64,000 nucleotides of DNA, from assembly GCF_003730115.1 (NCBI RefSeq), contig NZ_RJVP01000006.1, positions 62,001 to 126,000 of the forward strand, given 5' to 3'. Shown here one piece after another: positions 8,257 through 16,313 of the stretch (the stretch's first letter is position 1; each line of letters starts with the position of its first letter). The notes beneath the pieces are model-generated. The model worked only from the letters and a program-made list of their open reading frames with translations, searched no databases and had not been told where the DNA came from. The DNA is from Pseudomethylobacillus aquaticus. Lineage in GTDB: Bacteria > Pseudomonadota > Gammaproteobacteria > Burkholderiales > Methylophilaceae. The translations under genes were made by a program, and so were the position numbers.

Positions 8257-9630
8257 ATGACCAGCGGCAATCTGACTGCAAAACGCATCCTGGCGATAGA
8301 TGACGACCCGGACATCCTCAAATTGCTGGCGATCCGCCTGCGCGCCGCAGGCTATATCGTGGATACCGCAGACAGTGGCGAAGCCGCGCTGACGCAACTG
8401 GCCATCACGCGCCCTGCGCTGGTCATCAGTGACTTGCGCATGCCGGGCATGGACGGCATGGCCTTGTTCGACGCCATCCATCAGGACGACCCTGCGCTGC
8501 CGGTGATCATACTCACTGCGCATGGCTCCATCCCGGAAGCGGTCGATGCCACCCAGCGCGGCGTGTTCGGCTTTCTGACCAAACCGTTCGAGAGCAAAGT
8601 GCTGCTGGAGCAGGTCGAACTGGCGCTGCGCACCTCCTCAACACCCAACAGCACCATGACGGGCGATACCGCCTGGCGCAGTGCCATCATCACCCGCAGC
8701 CCGATGATGGAGAACCTGCTGGCGCAAGCGCAGCTGGTGGCCATGTCGGATGCCAGCGTGCTGATCCAGGGCGAGAGCGGCACCGGCAAAGAACTGTTGG
8801 CCCGCGCCATCCACCAGGCCAGTACACGTCACCTGCAACCGTTTGTGGCCATCAATTGCGGCGCCATTCCAGAGGCCTTGCTTGAATCCGAACTGTTCGG
8901 TCACAGCAAAGGCGCGTTCACCGGCGCGCTGCGTGACCACGACGGCCTGTTCCTGAATGCCGATGGCGGCACGCTGTTCCTGGACGAGATCGGCGACATG
9001 CCTCTGCCCCTGCAGGTGAAACTGCTGCGCGCCCTGCAGGACCGCATGATACGGCCGGTAGGCGCCCGCGACAGCATCCCCATCAACGTACGCGTCATCT
9101 CGGCCACGCACCGCAACCTCACTGCCGAGATGAAACAGGGCAATTTCCGCGAGGATCTCTACTATCGCCTCAACGTGGTGGGCCTGGGCCTGCCAGCGCT
9201 GGCGGAGCGCCGCGAAGACATCCCGCTGCTGGCCAGCACCTTCCTGCAGGGCCTGAGCGAAAAATACGGCAAGAAGGTGCAGGCATTCGCGCCGGAAGCC
9301 ATGGAACTGCTGCTGGCTGCGCCCTGGCCCGGCAATGTGCGCCAGCTACAGAACATCGTGGAACAGACCGTGGTACTGTCCACCACCGCCGTCTTGCCCG
9401 CCACGCTGGTCCAGAAGGCCTTGCGCGAGGACATAGGCGCCATCATGCCGTTTGAAACGGCGCGCAAACATTTCGAACGTGATTACCTGGTCAAGCTGCT
9501 GAAAGCCACAGCTGGCAATGTCAGTCAGGCCGCGCGCCTGGCACAGCGTAACCGCACCGAGTTCTACAAACTGCTGCAGCGCCATGCGCTGAACCCGGCT
9601 TTATTCAAGCAGGACGAGCTGCCTGAGTGA
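8257..9630 (+). CDS. glrR: sigma54-dependent response regulator, GlrR/QseF-like
   Basis: A 457-residue NtrC-family activator. The receiver domain (1-115) has the phosphoacceptor aspartate in LVISDLRMPGMDG. The AAA+ domain (about 135-370) has Walker A GESGTGKE, the sigma54-contacting GAFTGA loop and Walker B GGTLFLDEIGD. A C-terminal helix-turn-helix includes NVSQAARLAQRNRTEFYKLL. GlrR binds TGTC-N10-GACA; two perfect copies and a sigma54 promoter lie immediately downstream, before the next gene, which strongly supports the identification and suggests a local target operon. Confidence 0.9.
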   Translation: MTSGNLTAKRILAIDDDPDILKLLAIRLRAAGYIVDTADSGEAALTQLAITRPALVISDLRMPGMDGMALFDAIHQDDPALPVIILTAHGSIPEAVDATQRGVFGFLTKPFESKVLLEQVELALRTSSTPNSTMTGDTAWRSAIITRSPMMENLLAQAQLVAMSDASVLIQGESGTGKELLARAIHQASTRHLQPFVAINCGAIPEALLESELFGHSKGAFTGALRDHDGLFLNADGGTLFLDEIGDMPLPLQVKLLRALQDRMIRPVGARDSIPINVRVISATHRNLTAEMKQGNFREDLYYRLNVVGLGLPALAERREDIPLLASTFLQGLSEKYGKKVQAFAPEAMELLLAAPWPGNVRQLQNIVEQTVVLSTTAVLPATLVQKALREDIGAIMPFETARKHFERDYLVKLLKATAGNVSQAARLAQRNRTEFYKLLQRHALNPALFKQDELPE

Positions 9631-9654
9631 AGCCTGGCCTGCCTTCCAGCCCAG

Positions 9655-9672
9655 TGTCGCCGCACAGCGACA
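9655..9672. promoter_or_regulatory. GlrR-type operator 1 (TGTC-N10-GACA)
   Basis: An exact TGTC-N10-GACA match, about 150 bp upstream of the sigma54 promoter at 9803. It is the distal of two sites; the centre-to-centre distance is 65 bp. The consensus is the one established for enterobacterial GlrR/QseF. Confidence 0.75.
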
Positions 9673-9719
9673 ATATTTAATCATTAAAATCAGTAGCTTA
9701 AATATCACCTCCCAAATAC

Positions 9720-9737
9720 TGTCGTCAATCAGCGACA
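9720..9737. promoter_or_regulatory. GlrR-type operator 2 (TGTC-N10-GACA)
   Basis: A second exact match; it shares the inner bases AGC-GACA with site 1. Its centre lies 76 bp upstream of the -24 GG, a normal enhancer position for a sigma54 activator. A further half site (TGTC) follows at 9742. Confidence 0.75.
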
Positions 9738-9802
9738 GTATTGTCAGTACCAAAAACTCAATTATTATTCTAAATTATTGATTTAATTAAATAAATTTAA
9801 GT

Positions 9803-9818
9803 TGGCACAGCGCTTGCA
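9803..9818 (+). promoter_or_regulatory. sigma54 (RpoN) promoter of the BON-domain gene
   Basis: TGGCAC-N5-TTGCA with GG and GC separated by exactly 10 bp is a perfect -24/-12 element. Transcription would start near 9830, leaving a leader of about 25 nt that contains the AAGGAG ribosome-binding site. Confidence 0.9.
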
Positions 9819-9853
9819 ATACTCCTAGTGCAATACTCACCAAGGAGAAACAC

Positions 9854-10399
9854 ATGCAAACGTTCAATGCTACGCAACTGAATACCAGCAAAAAGCCTTT
9901 CAACTACCGCATGGTTGGCGCTGCCGCCTTGCTGGCCTTTTCGTTCAGCAGCCTGCAGGCTCACGCCGTAGGTACCGAAGACGATATGAACCAGGCCCCA
10001 CTGATCAGCGAGTTCAACAAGCTGGATAGTGATCAAAACGAAAAGCTCTCCCGTCAAGAGTCTGCCAAGGACAAGGATCTGCTTGGTCAATTCGACCAGG
10101 CTGATAGCAACAAGGATGGCGTGCTGATCGCCGAGGAATACACCACCTACAAGAGTGCCGTACAGCAAAAACGCGTCGAACTCTATCTGGATGACAGCAC
10201 GGTGACCGCCAAGGTCAAGACCGAACTGCTGCGCGCCAATGGCATGCAAGGTCTGAACATCAGCGTGGAGACCTTCAAGGGTCAGGTGATCCTGAGTGGT
10301 TTCGTCAAGAGCGGTGACCAGGCCAAACGTGCTGGTGAGATCGCCGCCAGTGTCGCCGGTGTGACCTCGGTCAAGAACGCACTGGTCGTGAAGGGTTAA
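9854..10399 (+). CDS. periplasmic EF-hand and BON-domain protein
   Basis: A 181-residue protein with a long N-terminal signal sequence (hydrophobic core about residues 21-36, likely cleavage after AHA at 38). Two EF-hand loops follow the DxDxNxxLxxxE pattern (residues 58-69 and 84-95). A C-terminal BON domain (about 113-181) is of the type that attaches to phospholipid membranes in OsmY-like envelope proteins. The combination suggests a calcium-responsive envelope-maintenance protein. It is the first gene after the GlrR sites and sigma54 promoter and is followed closely by two glycine-zipper genes, so it probably heads a GlrR-controlled operon. Function beyond the domains is inferred. Confidence 0.85.
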   Translation: MQTFNATQLNTSKKPFNYRMVGAAALLAFSFSSLQAHAVGTEDDMNQAPLISEFNKLDSDQNEKLSRQESAKDKDLLGQFDQADSNKDGVLIAEEYTTYKSAVQQKRVELYLDDSTVTAKVKTELLRANGMQGLNISVETFKGQVILSGFVKSGDQAKRAGEIAASVAGVTSVKNALVVKG

Positions 10400-10404
10400 T
10401 CATC

Positions 10405-10800
10405 ATGCTGCCTCTCAAATCGATCTGCAGCATGGCACTGGCTGCATTGTGGATGGGAATGAGTGTGCAGGCCGCCGCCCACGATCGCTACTACGGTGGT
10501 GATGCAGTGGTCGGTGGCGCCATCGGCGGTGGTGCTGGTGCTGCCATCGGCTCTGCCGTAGGTGGTCGTGATGGCGCCATCATCGGTGGTGCCATCGGTG
10601 CTGCCACTGGCGTGGCCATCACCGGCCCTAGCCGCATCCATTACGGGCCTGGCTATGGTCCTGTGTACCGCAGCAGCCATTATTACTACTACGAAGCGCC
10701 ACGCTATCGTCATCCGGGCTATCGTCATCCGGGCTGGCGCGGTCATGGCAAGCCACATAAGCACCATCACCATGACCACCATCATCGTCATTACCGCTAG
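10405..10800 (+). CDS. glycine-zipper protein with His-rich tail
   Basis: 131 residues: a signal peptide (1-23, ending VQAAA), then about 40 residues dominated by GGAIGGGAGAAIG-type glycine zippers able to insert in a membrane, then a Tyr/Arg-rich stretch and a C-terminus with at least ten histidines (HKHHHHDHHHRHYR) that could bind metal. It starts 5 bp after the BON gene stop, so the two are co-transcribed. I cannot assign a specific function. Confidence 0.75.
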   Translation: MLPLKSICSMALAALWMGMSVQAAAHDRYYGGDAVVGGAIGGGAGAAIGSAVGGRDGAIIGGAIGAATGVAITGPSRIHYGPGYGPVYRSSHYYYYEAPRYRHPGYRHPGWRGHGKPHKHHHHDHHHRHYR

Positions 10801-10820
10801 AAAGACCAGGAGTCTTCATC

Positions 10821-11387
10821 ATGAGCATGAACAGCTTACGTAAAACCCACCCCATGGTGCTGGTAGCCGCCGTTGCGCTCACCATCTTCAGTCTGCTGGG
10901 TAGCGCAGCGATCTCTGGCCTGATCCCGTTCGCGCATTCAGACAGCGCGGAACAGGCACTAAATGAGAACGCTGACCAGAATATGGAAAATACCCACGAT
11001 ACGCGCAACAGCGCTGCCGTGCCTGTCGCCGAAAGTCAGCCCGCCGCTGATGTCTGCCCTAGCTGCGGCACCATCACCGCGATCCGCACCGTGCAGCAAG
11101 AAGGTGATGGCAGTGGCCTGGGTGCCATCGCAGGCGGCGTTGCCGGTGGTGTCATCGGCAACCAGATCGGCGGCGGTAGCGGCAAAAAGATCATGACCGT
11201 GCTGGGTCTGGGTGGTGGCGCGTATGCAGGCCACACCATTGAAAAGAAAATGAATTCCACCACGGTCTATCAGATCGACCTGCGCATGCAGGACGGCAGC
11301 CAACGCACCGTCACCCAGTATTCTGCAGCTGGGTTATCCGTCGGCGATGCCGTCAAGCTGCAGAGCGGAAAGATCACCAGTGCATAA
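10821..11387 (+). CDS. glycine-zipper 2TM-domain (SlyB-like) envelope protein
   Basis: 188 residues with an N-terminal membrane anchor or uncleaved signal (about 11-33), an acidic linker, a CPSCG pair of cysteines near residue 74, and a glycine-zipper 2TM segment (about 92-135) like that in SlyB/PcP outer-membrane proteins, with the characteristic ending GHTIEKKM. An AGGAG ribosome-binding site precedes the ATG. Third gene of the presumed GlrR-controlled unit; a terminator follows. Confidence 0.8.
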   Translation: MSMNSLRKTHPMVLVAAVALTIFSLLGSAAISGLIPFAHSDSAEQALNENADQNMENTHDTRNSAAVPVAESQPAADVCPSCGTITAIRTVQQEGDGSGLGAIAGGVAGGVIGNQIGGGSGKKIMTVLGLGGGAYAGHTIEKKMNSTTVYQIDLRMQDGSQRTVTQYSAAGLSVGDAVKLQSGKITSA

Positions 11388-11452
11388 GCGGCCCTGTTAA
11401 AGGGGCTTATAGCCAAACCAGTTTCGAGGCATCTCCTGAGTTCCTCCCCCCT

Positions 11453-11494
11453 GGCGGGCCTTATTCCAACCCCGGAAGGCCCGCCTTTTTTTTA
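11453..11494 (+). terminator. rho-independent terminator after the glycine-zipper operon
   Basis: GGCGGGCCTT and AAGGCCCGCC form a 10-bp perfect stem with a 13-nt loop, followed by a long T-rich run. Only 36 bp remain before the RTX gene, so that gene depends on read-through or a promoter overlapping the terminator. Confidence 0.9.
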
Positions 11495-11530
11495 TAACCA
11501 AGTGTTTGTTCATTTCACAGAGGAGTCATC

Positions 11531-12490
11531 ATGTCACAGATGAAAAAAGGTAAACCTGTAGAGACCATTAGCGGTACTGACGCAGATGATCAATTGAACG
11601 GCGGCAACAGTGGCGAGATCCTATTTGGTGGCCTTGGCAATGATGCCATCAACGGCAATAACGGCAATGACACCCTGGATGGCGGTGACGGTAACGATGT
11701 GGTCAATGGCGGCAACGGCAAAGACGTACTTCTCGGCGGATTGGGCGACGATCTGCTGGCAGGCGACAACGGTAAGGACGAGCTTGACGGTGGCGACGGT
11801 AACGATGAGTTGCAAGGCGGCAATGGCAAGGACCTTCTGCTGGGTGGTCTAGGTGATGACCTACTAGATGGTGGCCTAGGCGGAGATGACATGCGGGGTG
11901 GCGATGGAAATGACGTGTATATCGTCAGTAACAAGCCGGACCGTGTCAGCGAGGCAGGCAACAGCGGAATCGACACAGTGCTCACTAGCATCAAAAAATA
12001 CACCCTGGATAACAATGTCGAGAACCTGGAATACACTGGCAGCAATAAATTCTCCGGTACTGGCAATCAGCTGGACAATCAGATCATTGGTGGTGTTGCA
12101 GATGATGAACTCTCCGGCGGCAATGGCAACGATGTCCTGATTGGCGGTGCAGGCTCCGATGAGCTGGACGGAGGCAACGGTGCCGATATTTTTGTTCTTA
12201 ACAGCCTGTCTGGTGTGGACGAGTTCGAGGATTTCACTGCTGGCGAGGACATGATCAGTATCGACACCCTGGTGTTCACCGGCCTGACCAGTAACGAAGC
12301 CGGCACGCTGGATGAAAGTGCATTCGGATTTGGCTCCAGTGCGACTACTTCAGAACAGCGTATCTTGTTCGACCAGGCCTCAGGCAGCGTTCTATATGAT
12401 GCCGATGGGGCTGGGGGCACAGATGCGGTCGCTATTGCCATCGTCGGTGTAGATGCTTCACTGACAGCTGCTGATTTTGCTGTTGTTTAA
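11531..12490 (+). CDS. RTX-type calcium-binding protein, probable type I secretion substrate
   Basis: A 319-residue protein with no N-terminal signal. Residues 14-130 are a run of glycine/aspartate nonapeptides of the GGxGxDxUx type (such as GGDGNDVVNGG) that fold into a calcium-loaded beta-roll; a second short block lies near 185-215. The C-terminus (YDADGAGGTDAVAIAIVG through LTAADFAVV) resembles the secretion signal of serralysin-type T1SS substrates. There is no enzymatic domain, so a surface or extracellular structural role is likely. No transporter genes are adjacent. An AGAGGAG ribosome-binding site precedes the ATG. Confidence 0.85.
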   Translation: MSQMKKGKPVETISGTDADDQLNGGNSGEILFGGLGNDAINGNNGNDTLDGGDGNDVVNGGNGKDVLLGGLGDDLLAGDNGKDELDGGDGNDELQGGNGKDLLLGGLGDDLLDGGLGGDDMRGGDGNDVYIVSNKPDRVSEAGNSGIDTVLTSIKKYTLDNNVENLEYTGSNKFSGTGNQLDNQIIGGVADDELSGGNGNDVLIGGAGSDELDGGNGADIFVLNSLSGVDEFEDFTAGEDMISIDTLVFTGLTSNEAGTLDESAFGFGSSATTSEQRILFDQASGSVLYDADGAGGTDAVAIAIVGVDASLTAADFAVV

Positions 12491-12514
12491 TCCTCTATAG
12501 CCAAACTGGATTAG

Positions 12515-12547
12515 CAAAAAGCCTGCACATCGGCGCAGGCTTTTTGT
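12515..12547. terminator. bidirectional terminator between RTX gene and TonB receptor
   Basis: GCCTGC and GCAGGC form the stem, flanked by AAAAA on the left and TTTTTG on the right, so it can serve both convergent genes. Confidence 0.85.
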
Positions 12548-12592
12548 TTAAAAAAACGGACATATTGCAATATGTCTGGATGCAATTAAAGA

Positions 12593-14797
12593 CTAGAAAT
12601 CGAAGCGTACCCCGCCAAATACCTGACGTGCGCGACCAACCGCCATGCCATCTACGCGGCTGGCCAGATATTCCTTGTCGGCCAGGTTGTAGCCACTCAG
12701 GAAATAGCTGACCTTGGACCCCACAGGCCGGAAATTCACCGATGCATTCAGCAGCGTGTAAGAAGGGATAGTGCCTTCCTGCCCATCCAGGCTCTCGGTA
12801 CGGGTGTTATCCGCATCGACGAACTGCTTGCTGACGTAATCCACGCCTATGCGCGCGTCCAGGCCTACAGGATGCTGATAGCCAACGTTGATGGAGGCAA
12901 TGTCACGCGGCGCGTAAGGCAGGCGGTTACCTGCGGTGGTGTCTGCCGTGTCTTTCTTGAACTTGGCCTCGAACAGATTGGTGTACGAGCCTTGCACATA
13001 GACGTTGTGCGGGGTGTTGTAGATCTTGCCGAAATCGACACGCCCGGCGAACTCGATACCAGACTGCACCGACTTGCCGCCATTGATGAAGCGGCCGCCA
13101 CCATCACCCACCACGATCTGGTCAAAATCAGTGTAGAACAGGGTGCTTTCCACGCTCACACCGGTGAAGTAGCGTGAACGCATGCCCAATTCCCAGTTGG
13201 TGCTTTCTTCAGGTTTGGTATTGGATAACACCACCGAATTGGGACCGCTTGCTTCCAGATCACGATCCGGACGTGGCGGTGCAAAGCCCTTGTGTACCCC
13301 ACTGAAGATGGTGGTATTGGCAATGCCATTCCACGCCACGCCAAAACCGGGCAGCACTTTGGTCTGGTTGTTAGTGGAGTTGGAACCGGGGTTGTTCTGC
13401 ACTTCACCATCGGCGCGCGCCACATCGGTCTTGAAGCGCACATCCTCGACGCGTATCCCTGGCGTCAGCGACCAGTTACCCAGATAGAAGGTGTTTTGAG
13501 CATAGTAGGACTTGGCGACCACATCAATTGCAATGTCTTCACGTGCAAGCGAGTTGGCCTGGGCGAAGGACAGGTCCTGGAATGCGGCGGTCCCGCCACG
13601 GAACTGACGACGACGGCTTTGCTCTTCGTGGTAACGGAAGCCGATCACCGCATCACTCTCGATACCAAATGTGCTGTGCTTGATATCAAGACGGGGCTCG
13701 AAACCGAAGTAATCATAGCTGCGCGGGCGATGACGGCCGCCGCACAGTTCGGCATTGGCTTCGGTCGCCGGTACCACCCCGTTGCCGCCGGGGCAACGCT
13801 CCAGCGCTGAACGTCCACCCAGCGTGCCTGGGTCGTTGATCTGGCGGAATGAAGTACGGAAAGAATCCACATAGTAAGCCTGCGTACTCAGCTTGATATT
13901 GTCGTTCATCTGAAAGATATGCTGCAGTTGCAGCGATTTACGGTCGTATTCAAACTTGTCGTTATTGCCGGAAGGTGCCTGGAATTTGTCTTCCGCATAT
14001 TCCACCGAGCCCAGACCGGTTTCAGAGATGTGTGAATCTTCTTCGTAGTAGCCCACCTTGGCGATCAGGGTCTGCCGTTCGGTCAGATTGAACTGACCTT
14101 TGACCGTCAGCTCACGAATATCAAAGTCGTGGTTCTTGCGGATACCATCGCCCTTTTTTTGCAAAGCATCCACCATGACGCCGCCCCACTCGCCACCAAA
14201 ACCGGCATTGGCATGGAAGCCCTGGAAATCATTATTGCCCACGGTGGCAGTGACGTTGCCGGCAAAGCCATCACGCGGCACCGGTTTGGTCACAAAATTG
14301 ATCATGCCACCCACGGTTTGCGGGCCATACAGTACTTGCCCGGAACCCTTGACCACTTCGATACGCTGGATGCGGTCGATAGGCGTGGTGTAATGCGCAG
14401 AGGGGTCAGCATAGGGTGCCAGGAACAGCGGCATGCCATCTTCGAGCAGCAAGGTGCGTGATGTGCGGCGTGGGTCCAGGCCACGCAAGCCGATATTCAC
14501 GCCCAGACCAAAGCTGTTCTCACCCACGATATGGATGCCGGGGGTGCTATTCAATGCCTCCTGAATGGAAAACGGACGACGTTCTTCCAGGGCTTTTTCG
14601 TCGATGACATTGAATGAACCAGGCACGGCTTCCAGATTGTCAGGAAGTATCCCGGTCACGGTGACCGGTGCGATCTTCTGCTTGTCCGTGGCGGCTTTCT
14701 TTTTGGACTCCTCTTCCCCGAATGCCAGCGTAGGCATCGCCATGGCAGGCATGAATGAAGCAGCAAGCGCTGCGCGGATGAATGAATTTCTTGACAC
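12593..14797 (-). CDS. TonB-dependent outer-membrane receptor, FecA-like
   Basis: 734 residues. The N-terminal signal peptide (about 1-27, ending LAFG) is followed by a plug domain with VTVTG, STPGIHI, GLRGLDPRRTSRTLLLEDG and VVKGSGQVLYGPQTVGGMINFVTK (residues about 45-175), then a 22-strand barrel that ends in the outer-membrane signature phenylalanine (GGVRFDF). There is no N-terminal secretin/TonB signalling domain, so it is not a FecA-type transducer. The plug resembles iron-citrate/siderophore receptors, but the ligand is unknown. The start is GTG with a TGAGGAG ribosome-binding site. A sigma54 promoter and tandem palindromes upstream place it in the same regulon as the Tad genes. Confidence 0.9.
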   Translation of the reverse strand: MSRNSFIRAALAASFMPAMAMPTLAFGEEESKKKAATDKQKIAPVTVTGILPDNLEAVPGSFNVIDEKALEERRPFSIQEALNSTPGIHIVGENSFGLGVNIGLRGLDPRRTSRTLLLEDGMPLFLAPYADPSAHYTTPIDRIQRIEVVKGSGQVLYGPQTVGGMINFVTKPVPRDGFAGNVTATVGNNDFQGFHANAGFGGEWGGVMVDALQKKGDGIRKNHDFDIRELTVKGQFNLTERQTLIAKVGYYEEDSHISETGLGSVEYAEDKFQAPSGNNDKFEYDRKSLQLQHIFQMNDNIKLSTQAYYVDSFRTSFRQINDPGTLGGRSALERCPGGNGVVPATEANAELCGGRHRPRSYDYFGFEPRLDIKHSTFGIESDAVIGFRYHEEQSRRRQFRGGTAAFQDLSFAQANSLAREDIAIDVVAKSYYAQNTFYLGNWSLTPGIRVEDVRFKTDVARADGEVQNNPGSNSTNNQTKVLPGFGVAWNGIANTTIFSGVHKGFAPPRPDRDLEASGPNSVVLSNTKPEESTNWELGMRSRYFTGVSVESTLFYTDFDQIVVGDGGGRFINGGKSVQSGIEFAGRVDFGKIYNTPHNVYVQGSYTNLFEAKFKKDTADTTAGNRLPYAPRDIASINVGYQHPVGLDARIGVDYVSKQFVDADNTRTESLDGQEGTIPSYTLLNASVNFRPVGSKVSYFLSGYNLADKEYLASRVDGMAVGRARQVFGGVRFDF

Positions 14798-14833
14798 GAT
14801 GGCGACTCCTCAAGCTCTATGGATAGGTGCCTT

Positions 14834-14858
14834 GGTGTCTGCAGTAACTGCAAACACC
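14834..14858 (-). repeat. hairpin in the TonB receptor leader
   Basis: GGTGTCTGCAG and CTGCAAACACC form an 11-bp stem with one wobble pair and a 3-nt loop, 37 nt before the receptor start. No T-run follows on the minus strand, so this is an mRNA structure rather than a terminator. The box sequences of a cobalamin riboswitch were not found. The rest of the 14798-14985 leader shows nothing I can name. Confidence 0.6.
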
Positions 14859-14985
14859 AACACACCCGTCAGGGGCGCAGCTTGGCGAGCATACGCTCCA
14901 TTACCACCAGTCAATTCGCTGGCGATCAACCTGGGGAGAGTTATACGAATGGAACCACTACCCACCAATCTGCGAATGGGTAGCT

Positions 14986-15001
14986 TGCAAGTTATATTCC
15001 A
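14986..15001 (-). promoter_or_regulatory. sigma54 promoter of the TonB receptor gene
   Basis: Read on the minus strand the element is TGGAAT-N5-TTGCA with exactly 10 bp between GG and GC. The transcript would have a leader of roughly 175 nt. Confidence 0.7.
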
Positions 15002-15089
15002 CAAATATTATTTTCATGAATTATCTTGATACAACGCTTTATAGAGCGTTAATTATTTGAACAACACTCACATCAAGCAATACAAGTGG

Positions 15090-15124
15090 TGGCTACTAAC
15101 AACCGATATGGTTACTGACAACCA
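15090..15124. promoter_or_regulatory. tandem palindrome pair (module A)
   Basis: Two copies of a 16-bp palindrome: TGGCT-N6-AACCG at 15090-15105 and TGGTT-N6-AACCA at 15109-15124, with centres 19 bp apart. The nearer centre lies about 98 bp upstream of the -24 GG of the TonB-receptor sigma54 promoter. The same pair recurs before the Tad operons. Between this site and the PepSY terminator at 15261 I see nothing else. Confidence 0.7.
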
Positions 15125-15260
15125 TGTTCGCTACCAAAAAATCAAGATTCAAGACTGACGACGCGCTGACTAGCCATAGACAAGCTTTTTTGCACGGCAA
15201 CAATGCACATTCAAGCCAAACCAACAGCAATTAATCTCAGGTCTAGTGAAGCCAAAATAA

Positions 15261-15286
15261 AAAAGGACCTGTCACCAGGTCCTTTT
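15261..15286 (-). terminator. terminator of the PepSY gene
   Basis: AAAAGGACCTG and CAGGTCCTTTT form an 11-bp perfect stem with a 4-nt loop. On the minus strand it ends in a T-run 50 nt after the PepSY stop. Confidence 0.85.
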
Positions 15287-15338
15287 ATGCTTTAGCTTGC
15301 CAACGACAAGATGTCGCCAGCAGCGATCAAACTGCAGA

Positions 15339-15875
15339 TTACTTCTCTTCGCCGATCTGATAAACCTCAAGTTCAGGTTCTTCTTCCAGCTTGCCGGTTT
15401 CAGCATCGATCTCGACTTCCATCTCGCTGCCATCAGCCAGCTTGATGTCGAACTCGTAGGAAGCGCCGCCGTCAGCCTCGATGGCATATTCGGTCTCGAT
15501 GATCTCGCCAGCATGCACAGCCAGTGCGGCTGCCTTGGCATCATCCAGGGAAACCTTGGCCTTTTCGACGAAACGTGGGTCATCGATGGCCACTTCTTCT
15601 TCCAGCTCAACCACCTTGCCAGAAGCTGCATCGCATTCCACTTCCCATTCCTTGCCATCCGCAGCTGCGATATCGAACTCGTAGATCGGCTTGCCGTTCT
15701 CGATCTCCGCTTCCACAGTCAGCACATTGCCTGGACGCTCGGCCAACGCAGCCTGCATGCAAGTTTCGAACTTACCAGCGTGCTTGTCGGTAGCCGTGTC
15801 AGAAGTGCCGTTACTGCACGCAGAAAGCGCCAGCGCAGAGGTCACGCTCAGCGCGAGGATCAGTTTGTTATTCAT
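15339..15875 (-). CDS. double PepSY-domain lipoprotein
   Basis: 178 residues with a lipoprotein signal (lipobox LSAC at 17-20) and two tandem PepSY-like repeats, about residues 30-100 and 105-175. Each carries the typical pattern of an amphipathic helix followed by YEFDI and VEIDAETGK/VECDAASGK. PepSY proteins act in the envelope, often as inhibitors or metal/redox-linked modulators. The protein is very acidic. It has its own terminator and probably its own promoter within 15876-16030; GGAA lies before the ATG. Confidence 0.85.
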   Translation of the reverse strand: MNNKLILALSVTSALALSACSNGTSDTATDKHAGKFETCMQAALAERPGNVLTVEAEIENGKPIYEFDIAAADGKEWEVECDAASGKVVELEEEVAIDDPRFVEKAKVSLDDAKAAALAVHAGEIIETEYAIEADGGASYEFDIKLADGSEMEVEIDAETGKLEEEPELEVYQIGEEK

Positions 15876-15979
15876 GGTGTTCCTTTCAATCGGGATAAAG
15901 AGGCGGTACTAGGCATACCTGTTGCTATTATAAACGACAGCCTCAATTATCAAGCACTAAGTTACTAATTTTATTGATG

Positions 15980-16001
15980 AATTGGCTGTATACAGCCAAT
16001 T
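15980..16001. promoter_or_regulatory. 22-bp perfect palindrome upstream of the PepSY gene
   Basis: AATTGGCTGTA is followed at once by its exact reverse complement. It lies about 105 bp upstream of the PepSY start. It could be a dimeric repressor operator or a cruciform hairpin; the CTGT/ACAG spacing is wrong for a LexA box. Confidence 0.55.
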
Positions 16002-16129
16002 GGTGATGGCATTTTCGATACAATCATAGGCAGTTAACAATTCTTTAACACTCTCATGACAAAACACCCTACTTTTGTGTAGCCATTTACATTTTATTTA
16101 CACGATTCGACATTTCATTAACACCCGTG

Positions 16130-16167
16130 TGCGTGTATACAACCACCAACCCGTTGCTCTACAACCA
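16130..16167. promoter_or_regulatory. weak tandem palindrome pair upstream of flp (module C)
   Basis: Two intact AACCA half sites (16141-16145 and 16163-16167, 22 bp apart) are preceded by degenerate left halves: TGCGT at 16130, and CCGTT with one extra spacer base at 16151. The 22-bp phasing equals that of modules B and D. It lies about 120 bp upstream of the flp sigma54 promoter. Apart from this and the 22-bp palindrome, I see no gene in 15876-16489. Confidence 0.45.
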
Positions 16168-16278
16168 CCGCCAATACTCCTCAACTTCGTCAGGCTTATC
16201 CACGATTCATCAACCATAAAATAATTTATCCATTGTTTTCATTACGTTATAAATCATAACGGCAGAAAACTAAGTCAC

Positions 16279-16294
16279 TGGCATAGCGCTTGCA
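16279..16294 (+). promoter_or_regulatory. sigma54 promoter of the Flp pilin gene
   Basis: TGGCAT-N5-TTGCA with exactly 10 bp between GG and GC. The core TGGCAYAGCGCTTGCAATA is shared with the GlrR-linked promoter at 9803. Transcription would start near 16306, just before the structured leader. Confidence 0.85.
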
Positions 16295-16313
16295 ATAGTT
16301 GGTCTGCACACAT

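Noticed and set aside
11495-11530. Independent promoter for the RTX gene
   Set aside because: Only 36 bp lie between terminator and start, and no -35/-10 or sigma54 element could be seen.
11590-12441. Ser/Pro-rich frames antisense to the RTX gene
   Set aside because: They are the reverse reading of Gly/Asp repeats, with no start signal and no family resemblance.
14798-14985. Possible cobalamin riboswitch before the TonB receptor
   Set aside because: No conserved GCCACTG-type box or typical arrangement was found; only one local hairpin is visible.
15980-16001. LexA (SOS) box
   Set aside because: CTGT and ACAG are separated by 2 bp instead of 8.
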